DNA of 64,000 nt from Anaspis maculata (lineage: Eukaryota; Arthropoda; Insecta; Coleoptera; Scraptiidae), in the NCBI GenBank assembly GCA_949128115.1, contig OX421966.1:61377416-61441415 (forward strand), given 5' to 3'. A model generated the notes under the pieces. The model was not told the origin of the DNA and made no database searches. It saw nothing but the letters and a program-made list of their open reading frames with translations. This document shows, piece after piece, positions 44,831-55,916 of this stretch. Made by a program: the position numbers and the translations under genes. Each line of letters opens with the position of its first letter. Position 1 is the stretch's first letter.

Positions 44831-46599
44831 GTTGACTATTGTCGATAGATAGATTACCTCTCGTTACATAGACAGGAACAGACAAGAAGGTATGTAGGTA
44901 TACAACCAATTTGAGACCACTCTATTTTAGTATATTTGATACTGAACGGCTTCATTCACAACTTGTAACAGTTAAAATTTTCAAGAACATTCGCAGACTC
45001 ACCCTGTATATTTCAACATATTCGATTGGAAATAATTTCTAGTGCTCGCAAAAATGAACGGGTTCTCCTGTGCGTTGGCCGGGACGATAAGTTTTTGTCG
45101 TACTATTTGTTGGATTTCTTCCGCGAGCACACTTTGTTTTTGTCTTGGCCGTGATTGAAATTAGCACCTCCCTGTTCGAGCGGATTAATGGTGTACGGCA
45201 AAAGATCCGAATTTGAAGTCGAATTATAAAATTTCATTAATTGTCGTCGTTTATATTATCGCCGGGGTAAGAATCAAATAGGTAGTAATTGTTTTCAGCA
45301 TTTAATGTTTGATATTTTAGTTTGGAAGAATAGCCGCTGCGGATTGCTTTCGTAATTCCATTTCGGAATTGATTGTGAGGGATTGTTTCGTTGTCTGTTG
45401 AACAGGAATTCTATCTACATCAGGTAGATATTTTCGAAATAGGCATCATCCTGGAAATTATGGTGTAATATTTCAGGTTGAGGTCCGCCGAGTCGTCGAT
45501 TGATTGAAAGCGCTACCTACGTGAAATATTTGAACGATAAAAGCCGTTCCGTTTGTCAAATTAAAAACCCTTATTGGATATAAGGTAGTAGGAAAATCTA
45601 AATTGTCGTGCGTCCGATTCACCGATTTGTTTTAGGGTTTTTCCTTGTAGGAGAGTATTCCTAGATTGGGTTCAGTCCCGTGGCGTCGTAGTGCCTAAAT
45701 TTCGTCGAATAGCTGGTGCAGGTCGTTCGTTTAGTGCCACCTACTACTACACTAGTCCACCTAAACCACGGATAGGTACCTAACCAGATCAGCGAAAAGT
45801 CCAGAGACGTTGCCGAAATTTGAGACCTTTTTGGAAGCGGTGAACAGTTTCGTGAATCATCGCGAATTGCCACACAAAGTCAGCTAAGTCATAACGTTCG
45901 CAAAATAAAGAGTTATTTCTGTTTTATTTCGAATTGTAAATTGTTATTCGCGCATTGCACTGTTGGCGCCTCCGTACCGGTGGCATAGAAAGAAGCTTCG
46001 AGCAAAGCAAAATTGAGCCGCGTATAACCTAGGGCCCTCGGTACCGACAAATAAATTTACAGTGCCCCTTTTGCGAATTAGCGACAACAGTCACGTGTCA
46101 CTTTAAATTACATTCACTCTTTTACTATTTTTTTTTCTTGGAGTCACTCTGTTTTGCGTAGTTACTGACCAAATTTTCCATCTATTTTCTCACGAAATTG
46201 TGTACCAAATTATTGTAAAGTTTTCAACCTAACTGGTGTTAGTTTTTCCCCAGTTTTCCTATTATAGTAACTTGAGGGAAAACATATTATCGTAAATTCT
46301 GTTGTTCATTGATTTTAAATTATTAATTCACTTCCAATTCAAAATATAACATCTCATGTCATAATTGTTTCCCCTGATTGTTTTATCAAATACACCAACT
46401 GAAATTTTGATGTACTTGTATCATTGTCTCCTGTCCAGCAATTCCGAATCGGGGTGGCCACACTGAGCCAACCCACTCCCTGAGAAAGCGGCTAAAATCG
46501 TTTAGTCCGTTGCAAACTGCACCAACAGATGGTGCTCGTGCATATACTTCTGTTCATGAAATAACCCCCCTTATGTATCGAAAACATAGACTTATCTAC
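44831..46599. other. Mostly unique stretch with possible LTR-element leader
   Basis: A lone CACCCTG-TA end lies at 45001-45009. From about 45600 the sequence is more balanced. A CAAAATAAAGAG polyadenylation-like word (near 45901), then GCGCATTGCACTGTTGGCGCC (45950-45970), look like the R-U5 and primer-site region of an LTR element, but no second LTR or coding part was found. No gene recognised. Confidence 0.3.
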
Positions 46600-48489
46600 G
46601 TCAAAAAGGGGCTCAGCAGGGCTACAAATTAAAAATAAGGATCACATAGGGCACTGAGAATCCTAATAAGGCACAAAGGAGCTTTATAAGATTCCAGAAA
46701 CTTTGAGAAATCAGAAGGGGGTCACCTGGTCTGCAAACAATAATTGAAGACAGAAGAGGGTTCAATAGGACTCCAAACGATACTTGAAGATAGAAGGGGG
46801 CTCAGAAGGGCTTGAAACGCTTCAATGTAGACACAAGAGAGGAGAGGCCTCTAAAAATCAGACAAAGGCCTAGCGGGGCTCACTGGGACTCTAAATGACA
46901 CTTGGGGACAGGAGAGGGCCCCGTAGAACTTTGACCAACACATCAAGACTAACAGGAGCTAACTAGAGCTTGGAAAGCTAGCACATTGTAAAATGGGGCT
47001 CAGCAGGACTACAAATGAAACATAAAGACACAGGAGGGCCACATAGGGCTCTGAGAAACCTAACAAGGCACAAAGGAGCTTTCTAAGATCCTAGGAACTT
47101 CGAAAAATAAGAAGGCGGTCACCTGGTCTGCAGACGATAATTGAAGACACGCAAGAGGGCTCAATAGGGATCCAAACGATAATTGAAGATCCAAGGGGGC
47201 TCATAGGGCTTGAAATGCGTCAATGTATACACAAGATATGAGAGGCCTCTAAAAATCGGACGAAGGCCTGGCCGGGCTCACTGAGGCTCCAAATGACACT
47301 TGAGGACACGAGGGGAGCCCGTAGAACTTTGACCAACACATAAAGACTAACAAAAGCTTACTAGGGCTTGGAAAACTGACAAAGGGCTACAAGTAAAACA
47401 TAAAGCCACAGGGGGGCCACATATAGGGCTCTGAGAAACCTACGAAGGTACAAAGGAGGTTTCTAAGATTCCAGAAACATCAAAAAATCATAGGGTCACT
47501 TGGGCTTGAAACGATAATTGAAGACACAAAAAGCTCAATAGAGCTCCAAACGATACTTGAAGATACAAGGAAGCTCAGTAGGTCATTGAATGCTTTGATG
47601 TAAACACAAGGGAGAATAGGTCTCCAAAAATCGCAAGGAGGCGTGGCGGAGCTCACTAGGGCTCCAAATGGTACTTAGAGTCACAAAGATTGTCCCGAGG
47701 GTTGGGCCTTGTAGGATTTCAACCAACACATCATAAAGACTCACAGGAGCTAACTAGAGCTATGAAAACTAAAGCAATGAAAAAGGGACCCAGCAGGGCT
47801 ACAATGGAACACAAGATCACAGGAGGGGTACATAGGGCTCCAAGGAACCTAAGAAGGCACAAGGGAGCTTTCGAAAATTCTAGAAACTTCAGAGAAATCA
47901 GAAGGGGGTCACCAAGAATGCCAACGATAATAATTGACGACACAGGGGGGCTCATCAGGATATTTGAAGATACAAAGGGGGCTTAACAGGGCTTGAAATG
48001 CTTCAATGTAGATTTGAAGCAGGATAGCAGAGCTCTTAAAATCGCAAGAAGGCCTGCCTGGCTCACTAGGGCTCCAAACGACACTTGAAGCTCCCAAAGG
48101 GGGCCAGTAGGATTCCTAACAACACAAGAAGACACACAGGAGCTAACTATAAAGCTTTAAAAACTAATGCAAGATACAAAGGAGCTCAGCAGGGCTACAA
48201 ATGCGACATGAAGACAAGGGGGCCTGATAGGGCTCAGAGAAACCGTCCAAGGCATAAGGGCGAAGCAAATCTCCAGAAAATTCTAGGATACCCAAGGGGG
48301 TTCATCAAGACCCTCGTCAAGACCCCAAACGACACTTGTGGAGACAAGGGGGCTCAGCAAGGCTTGAAATGCTACTTAAAAACTCAGTGGGGGATAGAGC
48401 TCCGAATATCAGACTCACACTGGGCCTCATTAGAGCTCCAAAGTTTCCGGCGAAGAATTATTGTCCTCGCGAAGAATTGTCCGGTCACC
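46600..48489 (+). repeat. Main higher-order repeat array (about 400 bp per unit, ten ~40-bp monomers)
   Basis: The anchor CAATGTAGACACAAG-type word recurs at about 46823, 47221, 47597 and 48004, giving unit lengths of about 398, 376 and 407 bp. Each unit consists of about ten related monomers of 36-44 bp built on the theme GACACAAGGGGGCTCANNAGGGCTCCAAANGA. Different monomers keep the same order in each unit, for example the one with AGGAGCTAACTAGAGCT followed by the one with CACATAGGGCTCTGAGAAACC. The array ends with CGCGAAGAATTGTCCGGTCACC (48468-48489), the inverse of the end motif at 42499. Confidence 0.85.
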
Positions 48490-50214
48490 TAAAATAGGAT
48501 AGGGGCCGTGCTCTTGGATTTTTCCCAACGGCTTGCGAATACCAACCCCTCATGTATGTACCTACTGCATTTCTGGTTTCGCTTTCAATTACGGGGTTCA
48601 ACCAGAAACTTTCTTTCTAAACTCAGATTTACCGCAAAAATAACGTCTGGGGAAAACGGTCATGCTACTGGCAAATCCGTCTTTCCCGAGGCTTTACCGC
48701 AAACCCGATTAAATATTTGAAAGCGATATTTTTTCTTCTCGACAATTATTTACATTCCGCGGTCGTTTTGTTGATCTCGCTAGTGCCGTTGGGAAATATT
48801 GACGCCCTGGTTTTGGACGAGAATTTATGTTTGCACATGCAGCTGGCAGGTTTACGTAAAATTAAATATCAGCAGGGCTATTTAATCCTACTTACTGACG
48901 TTGAAGCAAGCGTACAACACAAATATTTTGGCATTATGAGAACATGATCAGAAAAAAGTCAAATTGTTTCGCAATACTGAACGTATTGAATGCAAAAAAT
49001 ACACGTTTATAATCGAATTCCACAAAACTCGTTTCTTTACGTAGGTAACATCGGCTGTTCTAACAAAAAGCGCTACACACGTTTTCGAATTTGAATTATG
49101 ACTTGTTTTAAGAATAAATTCTCGAATAAATTGCAAATATATTGCTGGTCGTTCAACAATAATGTACTGTATAGATACAGACGTATAGATATGGACGTAG
49201 GTCATTTCCAGAAAGCCAAATTCACTTTTTTTATTGATAATTTTTGCTTCATTATACACTGGGTGGTACCTATTCGAGAAGTAGTATTGTCCGATAAATA
49301 ACAGCTACGTGCAAAATTGAATAAGGTAAGGTAGGTAAGTTTTCCAGTTGTTTTCCAGTCGATAATAGATGCGGTATTATGAAAATAGATCCGGCGTGTC
49401 GTCCACTCATCAAATCTTTAAATAGCTCAAAATCTTCCTCAATTCGCTAAAGATTCCGGGCTTGAGGTGAACTCCGGTGACTTGCATAATCAAGCAAAAA
49501 AATTATTTCAATATCACGTTCCTATATTTAGTTTAAACTATGGTGAACATACCCAACTAAACATTTCAGCAGCGTTGTTTGCTGGCAAATATTGTTCTTG
49601 TTGTTATTTCAGCATGGCTCTAGGTCAGGTCGTCGGTTATGTAATGTGTTTACAGTGCATCAAACTTTTACAATGTCAATATTCCGCGTACCTACTACAA
49701 CCTATACTTGGCGCCTTTTCTGAAAACCAGAGATGAAAACGACGTCGTCTATTTCTCGCTTCCGCACCCCCTCAATGGTGTTCCCGCTAAAAGCACGGGT
49801 CGTCCTATTTGCGCTGTCAAAGGCGATGAATTATTGCCCTGGAAGTTTACATAAAAGTAAAAGCTCCCCGTAAAATATTAACGTCGTTAGAGAGATGTAC
49901 TACCCAGGTATTCGCATAGGCAATGAGTTTTGTAAAGCCATTAGGGCACCGGCCCGGTGCAAGGGAGTTTTTAATTGGGAGAACACGGGGAAGAAGGGGG
50001 AGGAGGTGGAATTTTGGGAGTAGTCCATCGCTGGGAGTAAGTGAACATTTCTTGCTGCTGGAGTCTGAATTATGTACATCATACTACAACGCTGCCACTA
50101 ATGAGTTCACCATTACCAACTTACCGACAACATTAGGTACTGAGTTTTTAAGGGCGACTTTAGGCCCATGCACGTAAGAGGCAGAAAGTTTTTCAAGTTT
50201 TTTTCTGCTTATTA
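48490..50214. other. Unique stretch between opposite-facing arrays
   Basis: Short frames without motifs on both strands. AT-rich in the middle (48950-49300), balanced near 49900-50050. No gene recognised. It separates the forward and reverse blocks of the higher-order repeat. Confidence 0.4.
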
Positions 50215-51205
50215 GTGCATGTAGAGTGTAGACCTTGCGTCTCCAAGTGTCGTTTAGAGCCCTAGTGAGCCAGACAGACCTTCTTGCGATTTTCAGAGCT
50301 CTATCCTGCATTAAGTCTAGATTAAAGCATTTTAAGACCTGTTAAGCCCTCTTCTATCTTTAGGTATCGTTTGGGGCCCTAATGAGCCCCCTTGTCGTCA
50401 ATTATTATCATTTGCAGTCCAAGTGACCTCTTCCCTCTTCTGATTTTTTTTGATAATTCTGGAATATTAGAAAGCTCCTTTGTGACTTAATAGGTTTCTC
50501 AGAGCCATATGTGGCCCCCCTGTGTCTTCATGTTTTATTTGTTGCCCTGCTGAGCCCCTTTTCACATTGTGTTAGTTTTCGAAGCTCTAGTTAGCTCCTA
50601 AGAGTCCTTATGTGTTGTTCGAAGTTCTACAGGGCTTTCTGAGCTCCCTTTGTGTCTCAAAGTGTCATTTGGAGCCCTAGTGAGCCTCGCCAGACCTTTT
50701 CGCAATTATAAGAATCCTATCCTCCTTTATATCTACATTGAAGCGTTTCAAATCCTGCTGAGCCCCCTTGTATCTTCGAGTATCGTTCGGAACCCTACTG
50801 AGCCCCCTTGTGTCAACAATTATCGTTTAGAGCCCCGGTGACTCCCTTCTGACCTCTCGATATTTCCGAAATCTTATGAAGCTCCCTTGTGCATTCCCAG
50901 GTTTCTCCTATTAGGTCTATTGAGCTCCTCATGCCTTTTTGTGTTATTCGAAGCCCCTATCTAGCCTTGTGTCTACATTGTGGCGATTTGAGCCCTGCTA
51001 GCCCCCTTGCGTCTCAAAGTATCGTTGAGGGCCCTAGTGAGCCCTGCCAGGTCTTCTTGTGATATTCAGAGCCCTATCCTCTCTTGTGTATCATTATGGG
51101 ATTTAAAGTCTTGCTGAGCCCCCTTGTTTCTTGAAGTGTCCTTTAGAGCCCCAATAATCTCGGTCATAAGCGGACGCAATGCTTGCGAAGAATTGTCCTA
51201 GCACC
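50215..51205 (-). repeat. Higher-order repeat array, reverse block
   Basis: Read on the minus strand it gives the same monomers and order as 46600-48489. It ends at 51161-51205 with AATGCTTGCGAAGAATTGTC and CTAGCACC, the inverse of the left boundary at 42499. The other side breaks off near 50215 without the terminal motif. Confidence 0.85.
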
Positions 51206-51214
51206 AGGAAAATC

Positions 51215-52854
51215 GGAGTGACAAAAATTCTGAGTGTAGGTAAATGAACATCGCTGGTTCAATTGGGAAGTCTGATGAAGTTGAAACTCCGACATTAACT
51301 CAGATTTGAGACTTATTTTCTGAGTGTGAGAATTCCTACAAAGCTCACATTCCGAGAAAAACTAAATGGAAATTTCTGAGTTCAAGTCTGCTTTTCGAGA
51401 TAAAGTCGGAAATTCCCAGACCCAGACCCAGAGCTTCCAAGATCAAGTCTGAATTTCCTATAAGTATCTAAATGAACTAGGATTCAATCTGAATTTCTGA
51501 GTTTGAGGCTGAACTGACTTAAGTTCCGTGAATAATTGGGAATTTTTTGTTGAAACCTGAACTCCGAGATGAAGCCGAAGTTCCGAAGAAAAACGTGAGA
51601 TTTTGAAGATGAAGTTGGATAAACTGAAATCACGTTCAAGCTTCCGAATTTAAGTGAGAATTTGTGAGTTTAGGCTCGAATTCCGAGATGAACTCAAAAT
51701 TTTCGGAATAAAGTAATGAATTTCGAATTGAAGTCTGAATTTATAAGTTGCAGTCTGAATTTTTGAGATTCAGTTAGACTCTGGAGTTTTGTATGAGGGT
51801 GGAGAGTTTCGAGGTCAAACCGGAATTTCCGGAATGAAGTAGGAATTTCCTAGGTGAAGTCAGAGTTTCAGAGATAAGGTCGGAAGTTCACAATTTAAGT
51901 TTAAATTTTTAAGTTGAGTATTAGTTTCCAAGGTGAAGTGTCGAGTTTTCAGTCAAAATCTAACATGAAGCGGAATTTCATAGATAAACCCCAGATAAAC
52001 TATAGGATCCCAGTCTGAAGTTCTGAGCCTGAGACTGAGTTTTTGAAAATAATTGGAAATTTCTGAATCTGAACTAAAACTCCGAAATAAAGTCAAAATT
52101 TAAAAAAAACTCAGAGTTTTGGAGTTGAAGTTGGAACTCTGAGTTTAGGCTTGAAGTTTCGAGTTTAAGTGAGAACTTCAGAGTTTCAGCCTAAATTCCA
52201 AGATAAACTCAGATTCTTCGGAACTTCGAATCAAAGTCTCAATTCTGGTCTAAATTTCTGAGATTCAGTGAAACTTTTGAGTTTCGTGAGAGTGAGAATT
52301 TCGAGGTGAATTCGGAATTTCCGAAGTAAAATATGAATTTCCGAGATAAAGTCCAAGTTTCCGAGATAAGGTCGGGAATTCCCAATTTAAGTATTTTGAG
52401 TCTTAATTTTTGAGTTGCGTTATAATTTCCCAGTTCAAGTAGAAATTTCTGAGTTTCAAGGCAAAATTCTAACAAGAAAGGATGTGATTCCAGGGATAAA
52501 AAAGTGTGATTCATTAGATAGACTAGAATCAAATCTGAATTCTGAGTTCAAGTCTGAAGTTCCGAGTCTAATGTGCTTTGAGTTCTGGCCCTAATTCCGA
52601 GAAAAGCTCAGAGTTTTTAAGATCAAGTCGTAGATTCAAAATTCAGGCCTGAAGCGCTGATCTCAGAATTTTCAAGATAAGTCATGAATTCCGAATTCGA
52701 GCTTCAAGTTATGAGCTCAAGTCTGAATATCTGACATTCAGTGCGATTCTGAGTTTGAATATGAACCTTCGGGATAAAGTCACAGAGTCCTGATGTAAAT
52801 TCGGGATTACCGGCGGACGTGTAGTCTGAACTTCCGGATTAAATTAAAATGTCT
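51215..52854. repeat. Diverged 20-bp satellite array, block 3
   Basis: Variants of GAATTTCCGAGATAAAGTCG recur about every 20 bp, for example the consecutive words near 52314-52375. The minus-strand open frames here (such as 52239-52532) are low-complexity translations of the repeat. The solo LTR at 52859 interrupts the array. Confidence 0.82.
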
Positions 52855-52858
52855 GTAT

Positions 52859-53288
52859 TGTAACGAGCTGCGAAGCTCTCGTGCGATTCCAATACATTCG
52901 AGAGCATGATTCTAGATTGAAGATCGCTCGGTTAAGCTGGAGATCTGAATGCGCGGGTAGGACACATCTGTACAAATGGCGGAGGCGCAGACTTTCCAGA
53001 GCATATTGGTATACACGCGAATGTGATGGATTTCGAAAGCCGTTGCAAACCTACTGGCGGCGGTCAATGTGGAATAATATGCCGGAGAACATGTGGAATG
53101 TTCCCGAAAGTAACGTTCGGAGTATATAAGCATGGATGAGCCCACCAACACCACCGGCGAACCTAATCAAAGCGTTATCCAAGTGCGATTAATAACTGGC
53201 GTGTGTTCCGTAGTGTGCAGTAAAGAACAAAGTGTGTTTTAACGTTCGTCTCTCAATTAGAGAAGTATCCAAAGCAAAATTCGTAGAA
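52859..53288. mobile_element. Probable solo LTR inserted in satellite, 430 bp
   Basis: Unlike the array around it, this block is balanced in composition and non-repetitive. It starts TGTAACGAGCTGCGAAGCTC, a common start of insect LTRs, and is flanked by GTAT on both sides (52855-52858 and 53289-53292). A TATA box (GTATATAAG) lies at 53122-53130. The joined flanks read as uninterrupted satellite, comparable with CTGTATTTAGTCT near 54730. The right end does not show the usual CA, so the exact boundary or class is uncertain. Confidence 0.6.
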
Positions 53289-53292
53289 GTAT

Positions 53293-55700
53293 TTAGGTCT
53301 GAGTTTCGGTATTTCAATAGGAATTTCTGGGTTCAAATTCTGTTTCCGAGAAAAAGTCGGGATTTTGCAGTCCAACAACTTCCAAGTTTTTGACTTTGAA
53401 ACTAAATCCCAATATTAACTCAGAGTTTCCGAGATAATATCGTGAGTTCAGAGTTTGAATTATAGTTATTGAATTCAATGTGAGTTCCTGAAATTCTGAT
53501 TCATGAGTTTGAATCTGAACTTTGAGATATAATCGTAGTTCCGAGATGAAGTAAGTCATCGCGATTTCCAGTATAAATTAATTGCCGAGTTTGAGGGGGG
53601 AGTTTCTTAGTTCAACTCCGAATTCCGGGTGAAAGTCGTAAATTTCCAGTTTCTTGACTTCTGAACTCAAGGTAGAATGAAAATGTCTAAGTATTATGTC
53701 GAAATTCCAAGATAAACAATTCCGAGATAAACAAGCAAAGTTTCCAAGATTCAATTGTGAATTTCCCAGATGAAGTAAGAAAACCCAACTGAGATGAGTC
53801 TGAGTTCCTGAGTTCAACTCTGCATGGAATTCCCTTGAGTAAAAATTTGTGATGTTGAGCCTGAATAACAAGATGAACTGAGAATTTTCGAGGTTTAAAG
53901 TCTGAACATTGGAGGTGAAGTCAGAAAATTCCGAGCTTTAGTCTGGAATATTGGCCTAATTAAAGTGAGAATTTCAGAGTTTAAATCTGATTTTGGAAAT
54001 AATGCCGGAATTATCTCAACCACGTTTGAGTTTCCGACCTGAATTTTGATTATATACGGTGAAGCAGCTTGAATTTCTGAGTTACGGTCTGAATTTCCTT
54101 TCAAATTTTTAAGGTTTGTACTTGAACTTCGAGATATACTTGGAATCACGAGACGAACTCATAATTTCCGAGGTGAAGCCTGAATCTTCAGGAAACAGTC
54201 GAAAATCCCAAATTTAAGCCTGAATTTGCGAGCATAAATGAACTTCCTGAGTTCAAGTTCGCTTTTCGAGATAAAGTCGGGGATTCCCAAACCCAGAACT
54301 TCCGGTTCAAGTCTCAATTTCCTATAGGTAGCTGGATGAACTAGGATTCAATCTAAGTTTCTAAGTTTGATACTGCATTTTCGAAAATAATCGGAATTTC
54401 CCAAATAAAGTAGGAATTTCCGGGATTAAGTCTGAGATTCCGAGATAAGGTATAGTAAATTCTTGAATCAAGTCTGAATTTTTGAACTGAGTATTAACTT
54501 CCGAGTTGAAGCAGAAATTTCTGAGTTTCAAGACAAAATTCTAACATTAGAGCTCCAGAGATGAATGTTTTAGCATTTTAAAGAGACTAGAGTTAAGTCT
54601 GAAGTTCCGAGGTCAAGTGTTCTGGGTTCAGGCCCAAATTCGGAAGAGAGACTTGAAATTTTCGAGATGAGGTCAACATTCGGATGTAAACTCGGAACTT
54701 TCGGCGTGAAATCTGAATTTCCGGATTTAATTCGAATGCCTGTATTTAGTCTACGTTTCAGAGTTTTTATGGAAATTTCTGGACTCAAATTCTATTTTCG
54801 AGAGGAAGTCGGGATCCCGCAGTTCCAGAACTTCCGAGTTCAAGTCTACATTTCCAAGTTTATTCGGAAAGTTCTGAGTTTAAATTTATCTAAACTAGGT
54901 TAAGGTCTAAACTTCTTAGTTCAAGTCTGAAGTCCTGAGTTTGAGAATTCCTGATAGTGAGCCTGAATTCCAAGATGAACTCAGAGTTCCTGAAATCTTG
55001 ATTTATGAGTTTTCCAAGTTTGGGAGTTTCTTAGCTCAAGTCCGACTTCTTGGAAATGGTCGAAAATCTCCAAATTCATGACTTCAAAATTCAAAATTGA
55101 ACACATGCAGAATTCTCAAGTAGAAAGTGTGAATATCCCAGATAAAGTGAGAGAACTTAACTCAAGATAAGTTCGAGTTTTCAAGTTCAAGTCTGTATGA
55201 AATTCTCTAGAGTGGGAGCTTCTAATTTTGAGCCGGAATTCCAAGATAAACGGGCAGCGTGAGTTAGAAATTTCTTGTTTCAGTTTGGAATAATTGCCGC
55301 ATTAAAGTGGTAGTTTCCGAGTTCAAGTCTGAATTTAGAGTTAACGTCGAAATTCCTTAAATCCAGTTCAAGTTGCCGACCTTAATTTTGAATATACTGT
55401 GCTAGTTTTTCTTTCTATAAAAATTCTTTGTTTGGAGTTTTGTTTGAAAAAAATTCAGAATGAATCCAAATCAGCAAGAGTAAAATGGTTTGGCCACTGG
55501 TTGGGTTACAAAGATACAAGCTTTTCCTAGGTTCGAATGACCTGAATTTCTTCAATGAAGTTTTGAACCCTGATTTTCTGTGCTCAGAACTGTAGTTCTG
55601 AATTCACGTGGGATAAGTCTAGATTCCCTAGATGAGCTAGATTCAGGTGTGAATTTCGTCTGAATTCATAGGTTTTGTACTGAATAAATATCCGAGTTTT
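53293..55700. repeat. Diverged 20-bp satellite array, block 4
   Basis: Continuation of the 20-bp satellite beyond the LTR insertion, with many GAATTTCCGAG, GAGTTCAAGTCTGAA and GAGATAAAGTC words. It becomes less regular after about 55400, with a stretch of unrelated sequence at 55400-55560. Confidence 0.8.
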
Positions 55701-55716
55701 GGTCAGAGTTTCTTAG

Positions 55717-55721
<5 letters not shown>

Positions 55722-55748
<27 letters not shown>

Positions 55749-55909
55749 TTGTCTTATTTTACGAGGCGGCATTCAGCTATAAGCTGCTCTACCATGCAAC
55801 CTCGGGGACAGCACAAAATATCCATGGATGAAGTAGGATTCGAACCCACACAGGGCAGCGCGAATGGTTTGGCTTGCCATCACCTGTACCACTCGGCTAC
55901 CTCCGCTCC
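55722..55909 (-). mobile_element. tRNA-derived SINE with TTTA-type tail
   Basis: On the minus strand an RNA polymerase III box A (TAGCCGAGTGG, 55899 down to 55889) is followed about 43 bp later by a perfect box B (GGTTCGAATCC, 55846 down to 55836). The head resembles a tRNA of the Ser or Leu type. A body of about 70 bp follows, then a (TAAA)n tail at 55719-55747. AGTTATT flanks both ends (55715-55721 and 55910-55916) as a likely target duplication. It sits at the right edge of the satellite. A plus-strand frame containing DEVGFEPT is the usual false translation of such elements. Confidence 0.85.
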
Positions 55910-55916
55910 AGTTATT

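Noticed and set aside
52239..54149. Minus-strand frames of about 80-97 codons with LGN/LSRN-type repeats
   Set aside because: They translate the 20-bp satellite (three monomers give a 20-residue repeat), with no sign of selection for protein.
55830..55909. tRNA gene candidate with box A and box B
   Set aside because: The boxes are intact, but the stems do not form a proper cloverleaf by eye, and a body, TAAA-type tail and flanking duplication mark it as a SINE.
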